Origin: Nitrosovibrio tenuis | Lineage (GTDB): Bacteria; Pseudomonadota; Gammaproteobacteria; Burkholderiales; Nitrosomonadaceae | Assembly (NCBI RefSeq): GCF_900109785.1 | Contig: NZ_FOBH01000002.1 | Coordinates: 248,001-312,000 of the forward strand | Direction: 5' to 3' | Length of the DNA stretch: 64,000 bases | In this document: positions 8,217 through 15,770 of the stretch, piece after piece | Numbering within the stretch: position 1 is the stretch's first letter | How the letters are laid out: each line of letters opens with the position of its first letter | Made by a program: the position numbers and the translations under genes | Notes under the pieces: model-generated | Database searches by the model: none | The model's input: the letters and a program-made list of their open reading frames with translations, nothing else | What the model was told of the DNA's origin: nothing

Positions 8217-8228
8217 TGGGTTGTCCCC
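8204..8228 (+). terminator. hairpin overlapping the endolysin stop codon
   Basis: GGGGACA (8204-8210) pairs with TGTCCCC (8222-8228) around an 11-nt loop. The T-run is short, so termination is possible but weak. It is directly followed by a 13-bp direct repeat (8229-8254). Confidence 0.4.
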
Positions 8229-8254
8229 TTGCATTATCCCGTTGTATTATCCCG
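8229..8254 (+). repeat. 13-bp tandem direct repeat
   Basis: TTGCATTATCCCG is followed directly by TTGTATTATCCCG, one mismatch in 13 bases. It lies in the gap between the endolysin and the large virion gene. Confidence 0.7.
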
Positions 8255-8390
8255 CGGGCATAACACTACACCCGCTTTGGTGGCAGATAAAACCGGCAAT
8301 GGTGCGGCCGGGACGGGGAACGCGGTTTAACCGTTTGCCAACACCGATTTTGGACAAACATACACTGGCTTTCAGTCTCACATTTTTATT

Positions 8391-10424
8391 ATGACAGCTT
8401 TTCGCATATCGGGTTTTTCCGGGCTTATTCCACGGCTGGCAAAGCAATTGCTCGCGCCGAATCAGGCGCAGACGGCTACCAACTGCAATTTGACGAGCGG
8501 CGATCTGCGCCCGCGAAACGGACTGAAGCTGGTATTCGCTCCCGTCGTTAGGGATGACATCGTTTCCATGTTTCGCATGGAGAAGGGCGGCAACGAAAAA
8601 TGGCTGGCGTGGGATAAAGACGTGGACGTAGCGCGTTCGCCCGTTGCAGACAACGCTTCGGGGCGTTTTTACTATAGCGGAGACGGTGAGCCGCGCGTAT
8701 CGGATTATGACACCGCGACCGCTGGCGCCGGCCCTTATCCTTCCGGCTGTTACGTGCTGGGGGTCGCGCCTCCTGTCAAAAAGGCAGGCGTGGCGCCTGC
8801 AGGAGGAGCAAGCGCGACCATGGTGTCGCGGGCGTATGCCTATACGTTCGTTACGCAATGGGGGGAAGAGTCCGCGCCTTCTCCTGCTTCAACCCTTACA
8901 ACCGGAAAAGTCGATGCTACCTGGGCGCTTTCCGATATGGATGCCGCGCCACCGAACTTCGGAATCATAACAGCCGTGGTCAGGGATACCCCAGCTGCCG
9001 GACAGGTAACCGTTACGCTCGACAGTGTATTTGGGTTACGCGCGAGCGAAGAGCTTAGGTTCACTTCCATCGCCGGAATGACCGATCTGAACGGTAAATT
9101 CGCCTTGGTTGCCGTTGATTCATCCGCAAAGAAAGTGATCGTATCGCTGGCTACCGCACAGGCTTACATTGCGGGGGGAACGTGGAGCCGGGTTGCGCCT
9201 CACAACACCAGTGGCATGAACAAGCGCGTCTACCGCACGTTGACCACTTCAAACGGGACAGAGTACCAGTACGTAGCGACCATTACGGCAGCCGCCACCC
9301 TATACAACGATACCGTCGCGGATGCGAATCTGGGCGAGATGTTGCCATCCACGTCCTGGTCGATGCCTCCGGCTGATATGAAAGGCATCCTTGTCCTCGC
9401 GAACGGCATTGCATGCGGATTCCGCGGAAATGAGGTGTATTTCTCAGAGCCATTCAAGCCTTACGCATGGCCAACTGCTTACCGGCAGACGTACGACCAG
9501 GACATCATCGCCATCGGCGTAACGGGCACGACGCTCGTGGGCATGACAAAGGGCAACCCCTTCACCATTACCGGCGTTGAACCCGCCACGATGGGTGGGG
9601 GAATGGAGAAGCTCGGCGTGGCCTGGCCGTGCCTGGCCAAGCGCGGCGCTGCAAGTTTTGCCTTCGGCGTGGGTTATCCGGCACCTCAAGGCATGGTAAT
9701 CATTGGGACAAACAGCGATGTCGTGACCAAGGATCTGTTCACGCAACGAGAATGGTCTGAACTCAACCCTGAAACGTTCATCGCCGCCTCCGCCGATAAC
9801 CGCTATTACTGCGGTTACACAGCGAACGGAAGCTCGCTCATGTTCGTGATCGACAAAGCCGAACCGGCATCCTTTATCAAGGTGAACCAGAAAATCACGG
9901 GTATCTGGGCCGATCCGTGGACAGGCGAACTCTACGTTACGCTCGACAAGAAAATTTACCGGTGGGAAGGGGACGCGGGAACAAAGCTTTCGTACGAGTG
10001 GAAGAGCAAGAGATTCATAACGGCGTCGCCCATCAATTATGGGGCCGCCAAGATCGACGCTGACTTCGAAATGACGGAAGCGGAATCCGCCGGCGCACAG
10101 GCGGCTTACGCCGCGGCGATAGCCACGAATCAGGCATGGATCACAATCGCCGCAATGGACGATGGTTTGGCAGACCCCTCGCTGGGCGTCCGGGAGATAG
10201 GTGGAGATGAGATGCCGGAGATCCCGCCTCTCGCTATCGATTCGCTGCAATTCCAGCTTTGGTCGGATGGCGCGATGAAGTTTACCAAGCAGCTCAAAAA
10301 TGCCCGTGCTTTCCGCTTGCCCGGCGGCTATAAGGCCGATAACGTGGAGGTTGTGCTATCCGGTAATGTAAAGGTTACAGGCGTAGTACTGGCTGAGACG
10401 ATGGATGGGTTGAAGCAGGCGTGA
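8391..10424 (+). CDS. large phage virion protein
   Basis: 677 residues, no signal peptide or membrane segment. It starts MTAFRISGFSGLIPRLAKQL and continues with NQAQTATNCNLTSGDLRPRNG, a start that I associate with large structural proteins of podoviruses with N4-gp56-type capsids. It is beta-rich, with a fibronectin-like stretch (SRAYAYTFVTQWGEESAPSP) near residue 140-160 and later repeated propeller-like turns (GNEVYFSEPF, NRYYCGYTANG). Together these suggest a tail-stabilisation or tail-nozzle-like component. The ATG has only a weak ribosome-binding site. Exact role unknown. Confidence 0.6.
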   Translation: MTAFRISGFSGLIPRLAKQLLAPNQAQTATNCNLTSGDLRPRNGLKLVFAPVVRDDIVSMFRMEKGGNEKWLAWDKDVDVARSPVADNASGRFYYSGDGEPRVSDYDTATAGAGPYPSGCYVLGVAPPVKKAGVAPAGGASATMVSRAYAYTFVTQWGEESAPSPASTLTTGKVDATWALSDMDAAPPNFGIITAVVRDTPAAGQVTVTLDSVFGLRASEELRFTSIAGMTDLNGKFALVAVDSSAKKVIVSLATAQAYIAGGTWSRVAPHNTSGMNKRVYRTLTTSNGTEYQYVATITAAATLYNDTVADANLGEMLPSTSWSMPPADMKGILVLANGIACGFRGNEVYFSEPFKPYAWPTAYRQTYDQDIIAIGVTGTTLVGMTKGNPFTITGVEPATMGGGMEKLGVAWPCLAKRGAASFAFGVGYPAPQGMVIIGTNSDVVTKDLFTQREWSELNPETFIAASADNRYYCGYTANGSSLMFVIDKAEPASFIKVNQKITGIWADPWTGELYVTLDKKIYRWEGDAGTKLSYEWKSKRFITASPINYGAAKIDADFEMTEAESAGAQAAYAAAIATNQAWITIAAMDDGLADPSLGVREIGGDEMPEIPPLAIDSLQFQLWSDGAMKFTKQLKNARAFRLPGGYKADNVEVVLSGNVKVTGVVLAETMDGLKQA

Positions 10425-10522
10425 CGACCTGGCAGGCCTAACGACTCACTCATCGATCTGGCACCAAATATCTGAAAGAGACTTCTGTTTTCCGCGTTCC
10501 GGGGAGACGATGCAAATCACGA

Positions 10523-10553
10523 GCCGTTCGCGACCTGCGGGCGGCTTTTTTTT
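10523..10553 (+). terminator. Rho-independent terminator
   Basis: GCCG (10523-10526) and CGC (10529-10531) pair with GCG (10537-10539) and CGGC (10542-10545), followed by eight T residues (10546-10553). It lies 100 bp after the large virion gene and just before the next ribosome-binding site. Confidence 0.65.
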
Positions 10554-10568
10554 ATGGAGGAGAACCGA

Positions 10569-10952
10569 ATGGCGAAATACGCTCACGCCGACGTACTGGA
10601 TGGCGGACTGAATGCGATCAAGAATAACGCAATTCGCATGCTGTTGCTGAAGGCCTATAGCACCGCGGACGGTTATGCAACCGTTACCGCCAACGCGATT
10701 TGCACCGTAGCAATGATTTCCGGCGACTATAGCCTCTCCGGAGCGGACGGCGCAGCGCGCGTCCTCACTGTTGCCGCCAAGAGTGCAACGGCGTCCGCCA
10801 GTTCCGGCGCGTCCCCCAACCTGCACATCGCGTTCACCGATAACGTCAGCAAAGTGCTGTGGGTAACGGATGAGACCTCGGATCAGGTGGTGACCAGCGG
10901 CAATACGGTCAATTTCCCCAGTTTGACTTATACCAGCAGCCAGCCGACCTGA
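10569..10952 (+). CDS. small phage virion-like protein
   Basis: 127 residues. ATG 10569 is chosen because GGAGG sits at 10556-10560; the ATG at 10554 lies in that site. The product is Ala/Thr/Ser-rich and beta-like (YATVTANAICTVAMISGDYS), with no signal or membrane segment. Similar short proteins of unknown role occur in pairs in the tail region of podoviruses, and the next gene codes another one. Confidence 0.6.
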   Translation: MAKYAHADVLDGGLNAIKNNAIRMLLLKAYSTADGYATVTANAICTVAMISGDYSLSGADGAARVLTVAAKSATASASSGASPNLHIAFTDNVSKVLWVTDETSDQVVTSGNTVNFPSLTYTSSQPT

Positions 10953-10986
10953 TCATGAATACTGAAGAGATTCGGAGAATGCAATA

Positions 10987-11424
10987 ATGGCGGCCTTCAC
11001 GCAAGCACAGGGCGCGCGCAGCGCGCCCGTACTCAGCCTTGGAACGCTGGCAAGCGCTACGTATGCAGCCTCGTCCGTTATAGATCTCGGGGCCGCTATT
11101 CCCCTGGATGTCACGCTCGAGGTCGAATGCGCTCCAAGCGCTGCCACGACCGGAAACCGACAACTCATCCTTTTTGCCAAGCTATCGCTGGACAATACCA
11201 ATTTCGGCAGTGGCCCGGAAAGCGGCGCCTCGACCACCAATGAACTCGATCTTCACTGGATTGGTACCTTGCCCTGCAACGACAACACCACGCACAGGAA
11301 ATTCTTCAGTCTGCAGGGTTTGCCGGTTACACGCTACCTCAAGCTGGTGGTTAAAAACGATATGGGCGTCGCGCTTGCTTTCGGGAATGTTTACAGGGCA
11401 GACATTACCGGGGCATCGGCGTAG
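10987..11424 (+). CDS. small phage virion-like protein
   Basis: 145 residues, with GGAGA at 10974-10978 ahead of ATG 10987. Beta-rich throughout, with the pattern ATYAASSVIDLGAAIPLDVT and a C-terminal strand pair (YLKLVVKNDMGVALAFGNVY). It has no signal or membrane segment. The next gene starts with no gap at all after its TAG, so the two are translationally coupled, and this protein may be an assembly partner of the LamG-repeat protein. No family is recognised. Confidence 0.6.
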   Translation: MAAFTQAQGARSAPVLSLGTLASATYAASSVIDLGAAIPLDVTLEVECAPSAATTGNRQLILFAKLSLDNTNFGSGPESGASTTNELDLHWIGTLPCNDNTTHRKFFSLQGLPVTRYLKLVVKNDMGVALAFGNVYRADITGASA

Positions 11425-12954
11425 GTGTCTGCCCTGCTCCTGCCGAACAGGTTCAAGCAGCAGCCGCAGTACGCTGCGGCGCTGAACGACGCGAACCTGC
11501 TTACGCGCCACATCGAGCAGGCCTATTTCGCGGCGGGGTGGCAACTAAACGATGCCGGAAATTCAAAACGCTCTTTCTCAAATACGGGCGCAAGCATATC
11601 CGTAGGCAGGGACGGCCCGGCATTCAAGACCAGCGGCAGTACCAGCAGCTATTTCACTGCTCCGTCCGCCGCGCTTATAAGGTTTAGTCTTGAGGCGCAC
11701 TACATCCCGAATGCGGCTGCCAGCCAGTACATTTGTGGGATTCAGGAGGCGCCCAATGCCGTATCGCATGACCGCGAATTGCGAATTGACTCGGCTGGCA
11801 GGTTTTTATTCTATATTTATGCAGGTGCACCAAAACAGGCGATATCAATTTCATCCGCGGCGGTAAATATCCCGGTTCATCTGCTGGGTGTCAGTGATGG
11901 CACAAATATTTATCTATACGTCAACGGAGTTTTAGAAGCGACTACAGCCGCCGGCGACGCCTACGGTGGGTACGCCAGTCCAGAGTTCGTGATCGGAGCA
12001 GGGCAAACGGACGCGGGTGTTTCAATACCCGGCTCGGGCCTGCTGAACTATGCGGTCTACTTCAACAAGGCGCTGAACGCTTCGGAGGCAAGAAGCCGAT
12101 ACGACAATAAATTTTCGTTATTGCGGGCACCGGCCAGACGAATATTCAGCGCCAGCAGCAGCAATCTAATCGCGGCTGCCTGCATCCAGACAAACACTGT
12201 GGGTGTGGCTGCGATCGTTCAGGATCACATACTTGCCGGAACGGCTTCCAGCCAGGGGAACACAGGCGGTACCACAGCGGTTAGCGGAAATCATGGCCTG
12301 GCGGGGGCGGCAAGCGCGCAAGGCAACGCATCCGGGATAGGCGCTGTCGCGTATGCATTTACCCTTGCCGGGGGGGCAGCCTCCCAGAGCAATACCGCCG
12401 GTACCGGTGCGGCTGTCCAGGTTCATGTCCTGCTTATAGCAACGGCAGTGCAAGCGAATGATTCCCGTACGGCGGGGATAGCACAAGCTTATATTCTGCT
12501 GCCAAGCAGTTCGGCGCAGATCAATACCGCCAGCACCGGAACTATAACGCTCGGCAACGGCGGCCTGGCCCCCGCGCCATCGGCGCAGGGAAACATTACA
12601 GCCGCAGGAGCAATCATCCAGGCACATGTTCTCGCCGTTATGGCATCCGGGCAGGGAAACAGCACCAGCACTGGCGTTATCAGCGACGGCATTGTGGTTG
12701 AGTCGCTCCTGGCTACCGGCACGGTGGTTACGCCCCGTACCAAAAAGCCGGGCGTGCCCGCCGGAACACCCGAGTGGCTTAAAACCATGATTGAAATATT
12801 GACGGGGCGGCGCGCTAATAAGATCGCGGTCCCCGGATTTCAGCTGTTGACTTTTTCGGCAATACCCACAAAGGCGGAGTGCGAGGCGCTGTACGCCTAC
12901 ACCAACACTGTGCGCCATGCGCTCGAGCAACTTATTTCACGGATGGACGGTTAA
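11425..12954 (+). CDS. phage LamG-domain protein with 22-residue tandem repeats
   Basis: 509 residues, starting with GTG directly after the preceding stop. Residues 30-230 look like a concanavalin A/LamG-type beta-sandwich (TNIYLYVNGVLEATTAAGD is the typical strand pair, ending in LLNYAVYFNKALNASEARSR). Residues of about 250-430 hold eight tandem copies of a 22-residue unit centred on SAQGN....GTGA and ending in LAG; one copy is 23 long. The C-terminus (EWLKTMIEILTGRRANKI) is a separate helical domain. It is likely a carbohydrate-binding virion or fibre-like protein; the repeats may form a shaft or stalk. Confidence 0.65.
   Translation: MSALLLPNRFKQQPQYAAALNDANLLTRHIEQAYFAAGWQLNDAGNSKRSFSNTGASISVGRDGPAFKTSGSTSSYFTAPSAALIRFSLEAHYIPNAAASQYICGIQEAPNAVSHDRELRIDSAGRFLFYIYAGAPKQAISISSAAVNIPVHLLGVSDGTNIYLYVNGVLEATTAAGDAYGGYASPEFVIGAGQTDAGVSIPGSGLLNYAVYFNKALNASEARSRYDNKFSLLRAPARRIFSASSSNLIAAACIQTNTVGVAAIVQDHILAGTASSQGNTGGTTAVSGNHGLAGAASAQGNASGIGAVAYAFTLAGGAASQSNTAGTGAAVQVHVLLIATAVQANDSRTAGIAQAYILLPSSSAQINTASTGTITLGNGGLAPAPSAQGNITAAGAIIQAHVLAVMASGQGNSTSTGVISDGIVVESLLATGTVVTPRTKKPGVPAGTPEWLKTMIEILTGRRANKIAVPGFQLLTFSAIPTKAECEALYAYTNTVRHALEQLISRMDG
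12175..12712 (+). repeat. eight 22-codon (66-bp) coding repeats
   Basis: Within the LamG protein, eight units with Gln at position 5 and Asn at position 7 follow one another at 22-residue spacing (23 between units six and seven). DNA identity between units is modest, so the repeat is old and held at protein level. Confidence 0.7.
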
Positions 12955-13556
12955 TGAATTCTGAATTGATTTCCCTGCTCAAGACCCATATCGGCGTTCC
13001 TTTATCTGCGGGGCTGGCCGCTGAAATTTGCGTGGCGGCCGGCCGGATTGAAACGCTCGTACCGACTTTGGAGATCTCGCGGGTGAGACCGGAAAGTTAT
13101 AAAGGCTGTACGTTTTCCCTTGAACGCATCGAAGCGATTGTCAATGAAATAAGACCGCTGCATCAGGCGCATTGGAACGAAACGGAAGCGCACCGCCATG
13201 GGTTGCAGTTCAACCCGGACTACCCGGCATTCATCCGGTACGAGCGGGCAGGGCGTTATGTACTCCTGACCTTGAGAATTGACGGTAATTTATCAGGTAA
13301 CTGCGCAATGTATCTGGACAAAAGCACGCATACACAAACACTCATCGCGACGGAAGACACGCTTTATCTGTCGCCGGAAGCGCGCAAAGGCAGGGTAGCA
13401 AGCCATTTCGTAGCCTACATGGAGAGCGTCATGCGTCAACTCGGCGCGCGAGAAATCCATATCACGGTTAAAACCGTCAATAAGGCCGGGCGATTCTTCC
13501 AGATGCTCGGTTACCGTCACGTCGAAAATGGATTAACCAAAATACTGGAGGTTTGA
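12954..13556 (+). CDS. phage GNAT-family N-acetyltransferase
   Basis: 200 residues from ATG 12954, in a TAATG overlap with the LamG gene; the longer frame from 12879 is a shadow. The C-terminal half fits the GNAT fold: a strand ending in a Tyr-Leu (TEDTLYLSPEARKGRVASHF) with the RKGRVASH stretch in the place of the acetyl-CoA pyrophosphate-binding loop. A helix and the strand IHITVKTVNKAGRFFQMLGY, the classic N-x-x-(A/G)-x-x-F/Y-x-x-x-G-Y ending, follow. It transfers an acetyl group from acetyl-CoA to an unknown amine. It is unusual to find it inside a virion-gene block. Confidence 0.75.
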   Translation: MNSELISLLKTHIGVPLSAGLAAEICVAAGRIETLVPTLEISRVRPESYKGCTFSLERIEAIVNEIRPLHQAHWNETEAHRHGLQFNPDYPAFIRYERAGRYVLLTLRIDGNLSGNCAMYLDKSTHTQTLIATEDTLYLSPEARKGRVASHFVAYMESVMRQLGAREIHITVKTVNKAGRFFQMLGYRHVENGLTKILEV

Positions 13557-13558
13557 CA

Positions 13559-14761
13559 ATGTGCAGCCCAAAACCGCCGAAGCCTGATCCGCTCATCGGG
13601 CAGGCAGCAAAACAGAATGCAGACATCGCCCAGCAGCAGCTCGATGTTGCCAGGGAACAGCTCGCATGGGAGAAGGATCGCGCCCAAACGCAAGATCCCC
13701 TCATCCAGAAGATCGTCGGCCAGCAAATTGCGTCGCAAGACGCCAACGCCGCCAGAGCGGAATCGCAGTGGGAAACCTACCGCAAGCTTTTTGCGCCAGT
13801 CGAAGAGCGAATGGTACAGGACGCCAATACGTTCGATTCTCGGGAACGCCAGGACCGAATGGCGGCGGAAGCCGCGGCCGACGTTGCACGCGGCTACCGG
13901 GGAATGCTGGAATCCAACCAACGTGCAATGGAACGCATGGGTATCAATCCCAACTCCGGTAAATTCCAGTCAATAACAAAAGACCTTAACCTGGGGCTTG
14001 CCAGGGATTCGGCGGGAGCCATGAATAAAGCGCGGCGGGATATTGAATTGCAGGGCATGGCGATGAGGCAGGGCGCGGCCCAATTTGGGCGAAGCATGCC
14101 CACGACCGGCATTGCCACGGATGCAGCGGCGCTTAGCGCCGGCAACTCTGCAACCGACAACCTCGCCACCAAAGCTGGGCTTCATAACGCGGGTACGAAT
14201 ACGGCACAGAACTGGTTTGGCGGAGCCACGGGCGCAAACACGGCAGCAGGCAATTTGGCCCTCGGGCAATATCAGGGGCAGCTCAACGCATGGCAGCAGG
14301 CCGCCCAGAATTCCGCAACCGGTGCTGCCGGGCTGGGCAACCTGATTGGCCAGCTCGGCAGTGCGTATATCATGAAACCCATCGCGCTGCGCAAGGGCGG
14401 CATTATCAATGGCGGCGGCGCTCATGAATCGTCTCATGGCACAAACATCGGCCATGGCGAAGGCGGCTTATCACCCCTGGAGGGAAGCGCCGGTTCCGCT
14501 GGTTCTTTGGGTGGGCTGATACGAGGCCGTGGCAACGCTACCAGCGATTCCATTCCTGGCACGATAGAAGGCAGGCAGCCCATTCGGTTATCGAATGGCG
14601 AAGCAGTACTGAATGCCAAGGCCGTGAAACTTCTCGGGGAAGATTTCATCCATTGGGTCAACAATATTGCCTTTGCCACGAAAGGTCACCCTGCGCAGGA
14701 CAGCCGAACAATGAGAAAAAACAATGGACCAGGTAGCGTATCGAATATTGTGGGGGCGTGA
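13559..14761 (+). CDS. phage internal virion/ejection-like protein
   Basis: 400 residues from ATG 13559, with GGAGG at 13547-13551; the TTG at 13553 is not used. It starts MCSPKPPKPDPLIGQAAKQ, has a long Gln/Ala-rich helical part (residues 15-200), and ends in a glycine-rich tail with GLIRGRGNATSDSIPG followed by RLSNGEAVLNAKAVKLLG. The Ser-Asp-Ser-Ile-Pro plus Leu-Ser-x-Gly-Glu-x-Val-Leu-Asn pattern is widespread at the C-terminus of podovirus internal or tape-measure-like proteins. It is likely packed in the head and ejected with DNA. Overlaps the next gene region. Confidence 0.65.
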   Translation: MCSPKPPKPDPLIGQAAKQNADIAQQQLDVAREQLAWEKDRAQTQDPLIQKIVGQQIASQDANAARAESQWETYRKLFAPVEERMVQDANTFDSRERQDRMAAEAAADVARGYRGMLESNQRAMERMGINPNSGKFQSITKDLNLGLARDSAGAMNKARRDIELQGMAMRQGAAQFGRSMPTTGIATDAAALSAGNSATDNLATKAGLHNAGTNTAQNWFGGATGANTAAGNLALGQYQGQLNAWQQAAQNSATGAAGLGNLIGQLGSAYIMKPIALRKGGIINGGGAHESSHGTNIGHGEGGLSPLEGSAGSAGSLGGLIRGRGNATSDSIPGTIEGRQPIRLSNGEAVLNAKAVKLLGEDFIHWVNNIAFATKGHPAQDSRTMRKNNGPGSVSNIVGA

Positions 14762-14766
14762 AATTC

Positions 14767-15585
14767 ATGTTTAATTTTGGCGCATTTGCAGGCGGCCTCG
14801 CCCAAGGCATTCGTAGCGGTCAGGATATGCAAACCAGGCAGAATACGGCTGGCCGGTTGGCAAGGGCAGACGATCGCGAGGCTGAAATACACCAGGCGAA
14901 AATGGATAAGGCTGACATCGTTAAAGGCAAGCGAGAGCGGCTCAGCGCTGCGAATGAAGAAATCGTCGCAGGGTGGAGCCAGACCCGGCAACCAAGACCT
15001 GGCGCAGCTGTGGATTCGAACAAACCTGGGTTGACAAGATCCGTTGTGAGGCCAGCAAAAACAATGCCCCAGGCCATATCTGAAGCAGGTGGACCTGAGC
15101 CACAAGGTTTCACCACGTTGGAAAATACTACCGCTGTCGATGAAGCCACCCCGGGCTTGATGAGTCAATACGGGGTATCCCGGCTATCGAACACTCCAGC
15201 GGTGCAAGGGATAACAGCCGATGAAACAATCGGACGGCGCATGTTGACCGGCAATCTGCTGGACGATGCGGATGAGCTTACGCGGATGGCGACTATCTAT
15301 AAAAAGCATGGACTCCTGGCTGAAATGATGCCTTGGCTGAATAAAGCCTATGATGCGAAGAAAAAGCGCATCCCGGATGCGCTGCATCTTTTGTTGACCG
15401 GGGACGCAAAGGGAGCCAGAGATGCTTTACGGAAAGGCGGAATAAACCTGGCGGAGGATCCGGTGCCCGTGGATCAGAGCGATCCGTTAAGCAATAATTG
15501 GAGATTTAGATTTGAGAACGGCACGGAAAAGACCATTAACCTGAAGGACTTGGCGGCACAGTTTCTACCGTCAACACTTCGCTAA
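14767..15585 (+). CDS. phage internal virion-like protein, last gene of the prophage in view
   Basis: 272 residues from ATG 14767, which has a GGGGG stretch at 14752-14756; a GTG at 14758 overlapping the previous stop is an alternative start. N-terminus MFNFGAFAGGLAQGIRSGQD, then a charged helical region, a low-complexity linker, and a compact C-terminal part (ARDALRKGGINLAEDPVPVD, then WRFRFENGTEKTINLKDLAA). Similar paired genes encode internal core proteins in podoviruses, usually followed by a very large ejection protein; that gene is missing here. After its stop the phage genes end. Confidence 0.6.
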   Translation: MFNFGAFAGGLAQGIRSGQDMQTRQNTAGRLARADDREAEIHQAKMDKADIVKGKRERLSAANEEIVAGWSQTRQPRPGAAVDSNKPGLTRSVVRPAKTMPQAISEAGGPEPQGFTTLENTTAVDEATPGLMSQYGVSRLSNTPAVQGITADETIGRRMLTGNLLDDADELTRMATIYKKHGLLAEMMPWLNKAYDAKKKRIPDALHLLLTGDAKGARDALRKGGINLAEDPVPVDQSDPLSNNWRFRFENGTEKTINLKDLAAQFLPSTLR

Positions 15586-15597
15586 GCAGAATGAGAT

Positions 15598-15684
15598 TTC
15601 CTGAGCATATCGCTCCTGAGTAAAGCGGCCCGCTGCCCAGAGCCGGGCGGCGGCCCAGCTTTAATTTTTCTTCGGGATTCTCAT
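15598..15684 (-). pseudogene. decayed 3' fragment of a second glycosyltransferase
   Basis: This 87-bp stretch aligns with 15837-15925, the 3' part of the intact glycosyltransferase gene on the same strand. Read on the minus strand it gives AAGRFTQERYAQE where the intact gene has SAGRFTQERYAKE, and ENPEEK where the intact gene has ENPDER. A net loss of 2 bases puts the two halves in different frames. It starts 12 bp after the last phage gene, so the prophage border lies next to, or within, a duplicated glycosyltransferase locus. Confidence 0.8.
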
Positions 15685-15707
15685 TTGTGCGCTTTAATCA
15701 ACTGTCT

Positions 15708-15724
15708 TATAGTTGGTAACTATA
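15708..15724. repeat. perfect 7-bp inverted repeat
   Basis: TATAGTT and AACTATA separated by GGT, in the gap between the glycosyltransferase fragment and the intact gene. It could be an operator or part of an attachment site, but there is no second copy in view to test that. Confidence 0.3.
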
Positions 15725-15770
15725 GCAACCACGACTCCATCTGGTGGATTAAGTTGAAATAACTAAAGAA

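Noticed and set aside
8247-8858. 203-codon minus-strand frame across the start of the large virion gene
   Set aside because: It is antisense to a well-supported gene, has no ribosome-binding site and gives an Arg/Cys-rich product with no domain.
9444-10250. 268-codon minus-strand frame inside the large virion gene
   Set aside because: Shadow frame produced by codon bias on the opposite strand; composition (Arg, His, Cys rich) is typical of antisense translation.
12166-12930. 254-codon minus-strand frame opposite the LamG repeats
   Set aside because: Repetitive only because the plus-strand repeat is; no start signal and no recognisable fold.
15708-15724. Phage attachment site
   Set aside because: Only a single inverted repeat is seen and no direct repeat partner or integrase lies in the window; kept as a plain repeat.
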